DNA of 8,433 nt from Euryarchaeota archaeon UBA346. Lineage in GTDB: Archaea > Thermoplasmatota > E2 > DHVEG-1. Shown here piece by piece: positions 1 to 4,929 of this stretch; position 1 is the stretch's first letter; every line of letters starts with the position of its first letter. Under the pieces are notes generated by a model. That model saw only the letters and a list, made by a program, of their open reading frames with translations. It ran no database searches and was not told the DNA's origin. The stretch covers positions 1 to 8,433 of the forward strand of contig DAJP01000027.1 in assembly GCA_002496355.1 (NCBI GenBank), written 5' to 3'. Made by a program: the position numbers and the translations under genes.

Positions 1-628
1 CACCTTTTTCCCCTGGATGATCTAACGCAGATTGTATCTTTTCAGTAGTTAGTTTGCCGTTTCCTACTTTTTCCAACGCAGACATAACCCTTCGTATTTG
101 ATTCCACAGAAACGTCTGTGCATAAAAATCCAGGACCAAAAACTCCTTCGTCTCACCTACAACAATATTGTCGATGACTCGTATTGGGTTTTTCAACGGC
201 TCAACTCTGGCGAAATTCTGAAAGTTATGCTCCCCGGTGAACAATCCGGCGGCAGAAAGCACTCGGTCCATATCCAGTCCATGTTTCGAAAGATAGTACC
301 GATATTCTCTTCGTTTCGCATGACGAGGATAAAAATCAGGGTTCACCTCCTGGGCACCATAGATGAATAGCTCTGATACATCCTTGGAAAGCACTCTGAG
401 AAGTTCATCAGATGAGACAGTCGTATCAAACGCGCAAACGTTCCCTAATGCAGACACACCCCGATCGGTACGGCTTGCAGTACGGAAACATGAACTTTTT
501 ACATCCGCAAAGATACCATGTTGAATCAAGACATAGAGGAGTTCTTGTTCAACTGTCCGCTGACCGGGTTGTCGTGCATAGCCGGAAAAACGTTTTCCGT
601 CATAGGCGAACTTCAGAGAAACTCGCAT
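1..628 (-). CDS. truA: tRNA pseudouridine synthase A (TruA), C-terminus cut by window edge
   Basis: The protein is predicted to isomerise uridines 38-40 in the anticodon arm of tRNAs to pseudouridine. Reading the minus strand from the ATG at 628 gives 209 open residues with no stop before the left edge. Visible family landmarks, in order: N-terminal FAYDGKRFSGYARQP; the catalytic-Asp motif SRTDRGVSA with Asp at about residue 55; PRHAKRREYRYYL at about 101-113; GEHNFQNFAR at about 132-141; and FLWNQIRRVM at about 173-182, which matches the second conserved TruA core motif. TruA proteins are usually about 240-280 residues, so roughly 30-70 are missing. The ATG at 628 is the only start codon near the family's normal N-terminus. 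A GGGAGGA lies 17 nt upstream of it, rather far for a ribosome site. The gene is divergent from the neighbouring GNAT gene. Product identity is very likely; the symbol follows the family. Confidence 0.93.
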   Translation of the reverse strand, partial: MRVSLKFAYDGKRFSGYARQPGQRTVEQELLYVLIQHGIFADVKSSCFRTASRTDRGVSALGNVCAFDTTVSSDELLRVLSKDVSELFIYGAQEVNPDFYPRHAKRREYRYYLSKHGLDMDRVLSAAGLFTGEHNFQNFARVEPLKNPIRVIDNIVVGETKEFLVLDFYAQTFLWNQIRRVMSALEKVGNGKLTTEKIQSALDHPGEKG

Positions 629-650
629 AGAAAAACGAGAAGTGTTCCTC

Positions 651-660
651 CCATAAAATC
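651..660 (-). promoter_or_regulatory. possible TATA element for truA
   Basis: On the minus strand the stretch GATTTTATGG is centred about 28 nt upstream of the truA ATG at 628. That spacing would give a leaderless transcript. A second AT-rich candidate (TTATTATAG on the minus strand, about 690-698) would instead give a leader of roughly 40 nt containing GGGAGGA. The sequence alone does not decide between them. Confidence 0.3.
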
Positions 661-716
661 ATTCGTATCTACAGGAAGATAGTTCTATAATAACAAACCT
701 GATATGACAAAGGATG

Positions 717-726
717 AGTTTATACC
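717..726 (+). promoter_or_regulatory. TATA element for the GNAT gene
   Basis: GTTTATACCT matches an archaeal TATA box. Its centre at about 722 predicts a transcript start near 748, giving a leader of roughly 30-40 nt before the GNAT start codon. That leader carries purine-rich ribosome-binding sequence. Confidence 0.5.
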
Positions 727-786
727 TAGAAAAAAAATAGGACGAGTCGTGGATAGAACAAGGGATGAAAACCGATGAGGAAGCAG

Positions 787-1404
787 ATGAGATTAAAAAA
801 TGGAACAACCCTGACTATCGAACCATTGACTGGCCAAGAGGATGCCAGAGAATTCCAACGGTTCATCAACATACTCACCAGGGAAAAAACGTATCTTTTG
901 GTCAACAGACCAATAACACTCAAGGAAGAAAAACAATGGCTCAAAACTCAGATGACGGAGCAGAAAAAAAGACACCAGATCTATCTGAAGGCACTCGTGG
1001 ATGGTCGTCTCATCGGTGATTGTTTCGCACGACCCGGATTTGGTAGGAACCAGGGGAACATCAACCTGGGGATCGCGATTGCGAAGCAATGGCGAGGAAA
1101 AGGCTTAGGATACATGCTCCTCACAGAGCTCATAGAACGTTCCGAGAAGAAATGGCATCCAAAGAACATTTACCTCCAAGTCGTCTCCGTAAACACCCGG
1201 GCTCGTGAGCTTTACGAATCCCTTGGTTTTCACATCATCGCCCAGCTTCCCCAATGGTTCGAATATGAGAAGAACTATCTTGACGAGTATCTGCTCATCT
1301 TAGATAAAGAACGATTTCATAAGAACAAAAACGTAGTTAAGCAGGGACTAAAAAGAGATACCCGTCCAGCTTCACCGTGTTCACCACAGGGGACTCGATC
1401 GTAG
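787..1404 (+). CDS. GNAT-family N-acetyltransferase (RimI/RimJ-like)
   Basis: A 205-residue acetyl-CoA-dependent N-acetyltransferase; its substrate is unknown. The GNAT fold is visible from the N-terminal strand (RLKNGTTLTIEPLTGQED) to the C-terminal strand (EYLLIL). The acetyl-CoA pyrophosphate loop is QWRGKGLG, about residues 101-108, followed by the helix YMLLTELIER. The motif B region VNTRARELYESLGF (about 135-148) is typical of RimI/RimJ and PseH-type enzymes. I chose the ATG at 787 because GAGG (777-780) sits 6 nt upstream and the protein then begins like many relatives. An in-frame ATG at 775 adds four residues and is possible. The last 30 or so residues go beyond the usual GNAT end, are basic and low in structure, and overlap the 3' end of the NMD3 gene on the other strand. 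Cytoplasmic; no signal or membrane segment. Confidence 0.85.
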   Translation: MRLKNGTTLTIEPLTGQEDAREFQRFINILTREKTYLLVNRPITLKEEKQWLKTQMTEQKKRHQIYLKALVDGRLIGDCFARPGFGRNQGNINLGIAIAKQWRGKGLGYMLLTELIERSEKKWHPKNIYLQVVSVNTRARELYESLGFHIIAQLPQWFEYEKNYLDEYLLILDKERFHKNKNVVKQGLKRDTRPASPCSPQGTRS

Positions 1405-2365
1405 CAAGTTTTGGTTTTTGGATTTCAACCGTGGAATATGACTTCGGATCCATCACCTGAAGCTCTTTTTTTGACTGACTCACCACGATCATTTCACGGA
1501 TGAGTTCCTTCCCACCAAATATCTTCGATGGTTGAATGTTCTTACCCTCGATTACCTTTTCAGTCCAGCGGGAAAGCTCAAGAGCGCGGACCTTATTTTC
1601 ATGAAGCGAAGAAATCAAGAAATACGAGGCGTCAAAGGAGAAGAAATCACCCTTGCGATAGGCAGGGATCCGTACGAGATACGTCATCCGATAGACCTGT
1701 TTACTGTCCTTCATCCCAGCATCAGACGTAGATTGTTTAAACTCACCACCGAACTGCTCCTGGATTTTTTTTGCTATGGAAAACGCGGTCGTTTTTTCAC
1801 TAACAAAAAAATCAAGACCCTGTCGGTTTTCATCATAGTCTGTGATAAATAACCCTCGTTTGCCACTTTTCTGGAGCTGCCCGACAAGGGATTCAACTGT
1901 TGTTCGTAGGATCGTCAACTCTTCCTTTGGGAAGGTGCGTTTCTCTGCTCGTATCTGGATGATCGCCTCAAAGTATCCCCCGGACTCTCGAGAGCACACG
2001 TCACAGGTGTTCCTCCTGATACGTACAGTCAAGGGATGCTGCTCTGTGATCTGTTGGTCTTCTAAGAAACCAGAAAAAGTCACAGTACAACGTAGGATGC
2101 GATCCTGTTCCTTACACTGGGTCTGAATGGTGACGTTTTTGAGTTCAGAGCTGATGGAAAACACATCTTTGATATAGCGTTTCAGGATTTCATCAAAGTC
2201 TTCCTGCACCCAGGTGTTCTTATGCTTATATGAGGAGCACCGCGGGCAGATCGTGATATCCATGATGGCTGGTCCTTTGGTAAACTGCGTATGCTTCAAA
2301 TAGCAACTGAGACAGACACCGTTTCGAAAAATCGGTTCATCTTTCCCACATTCGACACAAAACAT
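1337..2365 (-). CDS. NMD3-family zinc protein
   Basis: A 342-residue protein of the NMD3 family. Eukaryotic NMD3 is the adaptor for 60S subunit export; archaea have no nucleus, so the archaeal protein is presumed to act on the large ribosomal subunit, its exact role being unknown. The N-terminus has paired cysteines for zinc: Cys3/Cys6 (FCVECG), Cys18/Cys21 (CLSC), Cys40/Cys43 (CPRC) and Cys121/Cys124 (CDVC). The stretch CDVCSRESGGYFEAIIQIRA is a hallmark of the family. The C-terminal third (about 230-342) is beta-rich, consistent with the small barrel domains of NMD3. It starts at the ATG at 2365, 18 bases downstream of the EamA stop codon, with no promoter-like sequence between, so the two are probably co-transcribed. 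The last 68 bases are antisense to the GNAT gene. Full-length by family standards. Confidence 0.88.
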   Translation of the reverse strand: MFCVECGKDEPIFRNGVCLSCYLKHTQFTKGPAIMDITICPRCSSYKHKNTWVQEDFDEILKRYIKDVFSISSELKNVTIQTQCKEQDRILRCTVTFSGFLEDQQITEQHPLTVRIRRNTCDVCSRESGGYFEAIIQIRAEKRTFPKEELTILRTTVESLVGQLQKSGKRGLFITDYDENRQGLDFFVSEKTTAFSIAKKIQEQFGGEFKQSTSDAGMKDSKQVYRMTYLVRIPAYRKGDFFSFDASYFLISSLHENKVRALELSRWTEKVIEGKNIQPSKIFGGKELIREMIVVSQSKKELQVMDPKSYSTVEIQKPKLATIESPVVNTVKLDGYLFLVPA

Positions 2366-2383
2366 GATAGTGATCCATTCCTG

Positions 2384-3268
2384 TTAGGTTCTTTGAGTGA
2401 GATATACACCGTAGATTATTAAGCCTGCTCCCAGAAGGAACAACAAGGAAAAACTCGTCCCAAGGAAAAACGACATCAGAATTGTGAAAAGAGGGATGAA
2501 ATTGAGAAACACCGCTGCTTTGCTCGCATCTGTATGTTTCAATCCATAGTTCCAGCCGATATACCCAAACAAGGAACAGGTCAATGCAAGGTAGAGGACT
2601 GCAAGCCAACCATCCAGCGAGGTCTGCTGGAGAACAGGACCGATATGCAAAAGAACAAAAGGAAGATAGAACAAGGTCCCAAGACCAAAAGCATAGGCAG
2701 TGATCACATATTCATCATAGGTTCTCAGCAGGCGTTTTCCCACCAGTGAATACAAAGCCCAGCAGAGTGCAGACAGCAGCATCAGGATCCCGCCAATAAA
2801 AAAAATATTATCAAAGGTGATTTCTTGTGTTAACAGATCAGAGAACATGATGACAATGACTCCGATGAAGGACAGGATGATACCAGCAATCCGTTTTTTT
2901 GATAGGTTCTCATGCAGGAAGAGACCAGAGAGAATCGCAATGAAGATTACATTTGTGTTGATAAGCACGGAAGCGGTGGGAGCATTGGTATAATGGATCC
3001 CAAGGAACTGGAACAGATACAGGAATGTCACCCCGGTCAGACCTAAGGCGATCAACCAGGGGATCTCTTTTTTTGGCAGCAACAATGGTTGTTTCCGTAG
3101 CATCACAAGAAAAAACATCAACGGGGTGGCCACCAGGAATCGAAGGAACCCTAAATCTATCGGGTCTATCACCTTAGTAGCTGCCTCGACAACAATAAAC
3201 GACCCAGCCCAGACCAATGAAACAAGAATGAGAAGAAACGCGATAAAGATATTCTTGTTCATGGGCAT
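2384..3268 (-). CDS. EamA-family (DMT superfamily) transporter
   Basis: A 294-residue integral membrane protein of the drug/metabolite transporter superfamily, built from two EamA repeats of five helices. Hydrophobic segments can be counted at about residues 6-28, 37-57, 70-90, 99-118, 127-146, 153-176, 187-208, 218-237, 249-269 and 272-290. Family landmarks are WAGSF in helix 1, the NAPTASVLINTNVIF stretch leading into helix 4, and a glycine-rich last helix ending in YGVYLTQ. Such proteins export or import amino acids, metabolites or drugs; the substrate cannot be told. Two in-frame ATGs exist, at 3268 and 3262; I give the longer. A TATA element centred near 3290 fits a leaderless message starting at 3262 slightly better. 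No Shine-Dalgarno sequence is visible. It is followed closely by the NMD3 gene. Confidence 0.9.
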   Translation of the reverse strand: MPMNKNIFIAFLLILVSLVWAGSFIVVEAATKVIDPIDLGFLRFLVATPLMFFLVMLRKQPLLLPKKEIPWLIALGLTGVTFLYLFQFLGIHYTNAPTASVLINTNVIFIAILSGLFLHENLSKKRIAGIILSFIGVIVIMFSDLLTQEITFDNIFFIGGILMLLSALCWALYSLVGKRLLRTYDEYVITAYAFGLGTLFYLPFVLLHIGPVLQQTSLDGWLAVLYLALTCSLFGYIGWNYGLKHTDASKAAVFLNFIPLFTILMSFFLGTSFSLLFLLGAGLIIYGVYLTQRT

Positions 3269-3284
3269 CAATAAACCAAAACAT

Positions 3285-3294
3285 GGTTATAAAG
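3285..3294 (-). promoter_or_regulatory. TATA element for the EamA-NMD3 transcript
   Basis: The minus strand reads CTTTATAACC, centred about 28 nt before the ATG at 3262 and 22 nt before the ATG at 3268. Archaeal TATA boxes sit about 26 nt upstream of the transcript start. The mRNA would therefore begin almost at the start codon (leaderless), which fits the lack of a ribosome-binding sequence there. Confidence 0.5.
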
Positions 3295-3340
3295 CGATAC
3301 CTTAAGAAGAGCCCAAGGACCGATGAGTCGTACGATCATC

Positions 3341-4435
3341 TTATTTGGTGAGAATAAACGAATCAAAAACAGCTCCATCTGGTTTTTTCGCCTCAAATGT
3401 CAATATCGTCGAATTCACGGTGAACAGACAATAATGATAGGTCTTTTCAGAATATATCGTCCAGGGGCTATGACCAACATCATACAAGGGGGCACCCCCG
3501 CCACCCGTGACGATATAGGTAATACCATGAACGATACTGCGTTCATAATCATGGTCATGCCCGTTTATCACCAGGTCTATTTGATACTGCTCAAAGATTG
3601 GAACCCAAAAGCGTTGCACCCAACTCGAATTACCATGTTCAGACCCTGAGCTGAACGGCGGGTGATGGAAGAGGATGATAGTGAACGGTTGTCTGCTATT
3701 CTGTAACTCATACAGAAGCCAGAAATATTGTGCGAATCGAAATCGAGAACGGAGATTTGAGTCCAGAGCTATGAAATGCACAGGCCCATTCTCATATGAA
3801 TACCAGCGTTCGTTGAATGGAAGCGAAAAATAGGAAAAATACAAACGGCTGTTATTTTCATGATTTCCAAGAACCGGGTAGAACGTGCTGTTATGGAGAT
3901 ACGGTGACGCAGTAAAAAAATCAATCCAATCGGTTGCGTTTTTCCCTTCATCAACAAGATCCCCCGTGTTGAATACGACTGCCGGGTTTTCTTTTTCTAT
4001 CGCCTGAGACACAAGCAACGTATGTTGCCAGTTATCCCAGCCTCCTCGTGTATCACCATACATCACAAATCGAATCGTCTCAGTCTGCTCGAAAGCGGTC
4101 CAAAAGCTATACAGTGGGCTTTCAGTCTCATCAGAAACAACGGAATAAAAGTACATCTGATTTGCTTGTAATCCTTTGATTTTCACCGAATGAAAAGATG
4201 CTGGAAAAATATTCTTTTCCACACTGGAATTTCCTAACACTGGACTTCCACCCCAACGCACTTCGTTTTGTGTGGTCGGCATTGCTGTCTTCCATGAAAT
4301 GGTCATCGAGTCGAGATCAGAATGTTGGAGATACGGACCAATAAGGATCTCCGCATGAACACCGCTCGTGCTTAATATAACAAGCAATGGAAGGAAACCT
4401 ACAATTATTGTAGTGAAGCGAAAGATTTGTCCCAT
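3341..4435 (-). CDS. Exported purple-acid-phosphatase-like metallophosphoesterase
   Basis: A 364-residue secreted or surface phosphoesterase of the calcineurin-like superfamily. From the ATG at 4435 the protein opens with a clear signal peptide: a short n-region with Arg6, a hydrophobic core at about 8-25, and a VHA|E cleavage site after residue 28. An N-terminal fibronectin-III-like domain typical of purple acid phosphatases follows (about 29-118). The metal-site motifs then appear in order: YGDTRGG (Asp128), NTGDLVDEG (Asp159), LGNHE (Asn191, His192), LFHHPP (about 255-260) and NGHDHDYER (His293, His295). Six N-X-S/T sequons lie in the mature part. TTG codons at 4462 and 4453 are in frame, but starting there would put an odd charged stretch before the signal peptide; a weak AAAGGG precedes 4435. 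Likely function is release of phosphate from an organic phosphate outside the cell; the substrate is unknown. Confidence 0.9.
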   Translation of the reverse strand: MGQIFRFTTIIVGFLPLLVILSTSGVHAEILIGPYLQHSDLDSMTISWKTAMPTTQNEVRWGGSPVLGNSSVEKNIFPASFHSVKIKGLQANQMYFYSVVSDETESPLYSFWTAFEQTETIRFVMYGDTRGGWDNWQHTLLVSQAIEKENPAVVFNTGDLVDEGKNATDWIDFFTASPYLHNSTFYPVLGNHENNSRLYFSYFSLPFNERWYSYENGPVHFIALDSNLRSRFRFAQYFWLLYELQNSRQPFTIILFHHPPFSSGSEHGNSSWVQRFWVPIFEQYQIDLVINGHDHDYERSIVHGITYIVTGGGGAPLYDVGHSPWTIYSEKTYHYCLFTVNSTILTFEAKKPDGAVFDSFILTK

Positions 4436-4476
4436 AGACCCTTTCTCGTTCAAAGATATCAATACATAAGACGTAA

Positions 4477-4490
4477 TTTTATATAAATTT
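4477..4490. promoter_or_regulatory. AT-rich divergent promoter (TATA readable on both strands)
   Basis: The stretch TTTTATATAAATTT reads as a TATA box in both directions. On the minus strand its centre (about 4483) predicts a start near 4457, giving a 22-nt leader for the phosphoesterase ATG at 4435. On the plus strand it predicts a start near 4509, 12 nt before the ATG at 4521. A separate 12-bp perfect palindrome, GAATATATATTC, lies at 4499-4510. Confidence 0.45.
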
Positions 4491-4520
4491 TTTGCTGAGA
4501 ATATATATTCATTCTATTTT

Positions 4521-4664
4521 ATGAAATCAAGGAATAATCGAGGTTCATCAAATCAAGCAAAAACAGCATTATTTTCTCTTCGGGTAAGAATCGTACAGAA
4601 CCAGGGTATCTCGTGTACAACAAGACGCTTTAAAGCTGACCACGCAATAGGAAGTGAGGAGTGA
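4521..4664 (+). CDS. Hypothetical 47-residue basic ORF
   Basis: I do not recognise this protein. It starts at the ATG at 4521 and ends TGA-TAA, two stops in a row. It is rich in Arg, Lys, Ser and Asn, beginning MKSRNNRGSSNQAKT and ending in RRFKADHAIGSEE, with one cysteine and no membrane segment. It lies a short distance downstream of a TATA-like element but has no ribosome-binding sequence, so it would have to be translated from a leaderless or short-leader message. Its codon use is less biased than that of the next small ORF. The same 140 bases could instead be an untranslated leader of the 39-residue ORF, since its last codons contain that ORF's Shine-Dalgarno sequence. Coding status is uncertain. 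Confidence 0.35.
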   Translation: MKSRNNRGSSNQAKTALFSLRVRIVQNQGISCTTRRFKADHAIGSEE

Positions 4665-4665
4665 T
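4656..4665 (+). promoter_or_regulatory. Strong Shine-Dalgarno sequence for the 39-residue ORF
   Basis: GAGGAGTGAT is close to the full complement of the archaeal 16S rRNA 3' end (GGAGGTGAT) and ends 5 nt before the ATG at 4671. It overlaps the end and stop codon of the preceding small ORF, so the two could be translationally coupled. It is the best evidence that the 39-residue ORF is translated. Confidence 0.6.
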
Positions 4666-4670
4666 AAAAA

Positions 4671-4790
4671 ATGATGATCGTTGGTCAAGTCTCAAGCCCC
4701 GAGGAAGCAAACGAAGTGGAATTCATCGCCAAATCCTTTGTCGTCGCTAACCGCGCACGCGTCCTTGCCTTACGACTCAAAGAGGTGTAA
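4671..4790 (+). CDS. Hypothetical 39-residue small protein
   Basis: I do not recognise this protein. It begins MMIVGQVSSPEEANEVEF and continues as an apparently amphipathic helix through IAKSFVVANRARVLALRLKEV. It may form a single helix that pairs with a partner or itself; this is inference. It has a strong ribosome-binding sequence 5 nt upstream. Its codons are mostly C- or G-ending or otherwise unambiguous coding choices (GTC, GCC, CGC, CTC, AAC), unlike random AT-rich spacer. The TAA stop is followed after 4 bases by the ATG of the 26-residue ORF, and GAGGTG within its last codons serves as the next ribosome site. A second ATG directly after the first could also be the start. Confidence 0.55.
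   Translation: MMIVGQVSSPEEANEVEFIAKSFVVANRARVLALRLKEV
4782..4787 (+). promoter_or_regulatory. Shine-Dalgarno sequence for the 26-residue ORF
   Basis: GAGGTG lies inside the last two sense codons of the 39-residue ORF (GAG GTG), 7 nt before the ATG at 4795. This placement is typical of translationally coupled gene pairs. Confidence 0.5.
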
Positions 4791-4794
4791 GAAC

Positions 4795-4875
4795 ATGGAG
4801 AAAAAAACAAAGAATAAAAAGAACGTCCCAAACGACATCCCGATCGTCTGGGTCAACATCGTTGACGGGGAATAA
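4795..4875 (+). CDS. Hypothetical 26-residue small protein
   Basis: I do not recognise this protein. The N-terminal half is strongly basic (MEKKTKNKKNV) and the C-terminal half is a hydrophobic beta-like strand with an acidic end (PIVWVNIVDGE). A basic half followed by a strand would suit binding to nucleic acid or to an acidic partner, but that is only inference. It starts 4 bases after the stop of the 39-residue ORF and has its own GAGGTG ribosome site. Longer in-frame reading back to a TTG at 4681 is possible on paper, but it would overlap the 39-residue ORF in another frame and lacks a ribosome site. The stop codon falls inside a G4/C4 hairpin. Confidence 0.48.
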   Translation: MEKKTKNKKNVPNDIPIVWVNIVDGE

Positions 4876-4929
4876 AACCCCTTCTCCTATGATTTTTCTA
4901 GTTGGACTGGTTTTTTAGGGTTTTTTTTT
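4867..4929 (+). terminator. Hairpin and oligo-T terminator for the small-ORF transcript
   Basis: A stem GGGG (4867-4870) pairs with CCCC (4878-4881) across a 7-base loop. Runs of T follow on the plus strand at 4893-4897, 4911-4916 and 4921-4929. Oligo-T tracts are the usual intrinsic termination signal in archaea. The T runs lie inside the 3' end of the convergent acetyl-CoA synthetase fusion gene, where their complement encodes a lysine-rich tail. Confidence 0.5.

Noticed and set aside
98..630. Plus-strand ORFs of 90 and 72 codons near the left edge
   Set aside because: They lie antisense to TruA, whose minus-strand frame holds all the family motifs. They have no ribosome sites or recognisable domains.
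4521..4790. The 47- and 39-residue ORFs as one gene broken by a stop codon (they are in the same frame)
   Set aside because: They are separated by two consecutive stops (TGA TAA), and the second has its own strong ribosome site and ATG. Codon use also differs between them.
4681..4875. A 64-codon ORF from a TTG start covering the 26-residue ORF
   Set aside because: The TTG has no ribosome site and the upstream part overlaps the well-supported 39-residue ORF in another frame. The ATG at 4795 with GAGGTG upstream is a better start.
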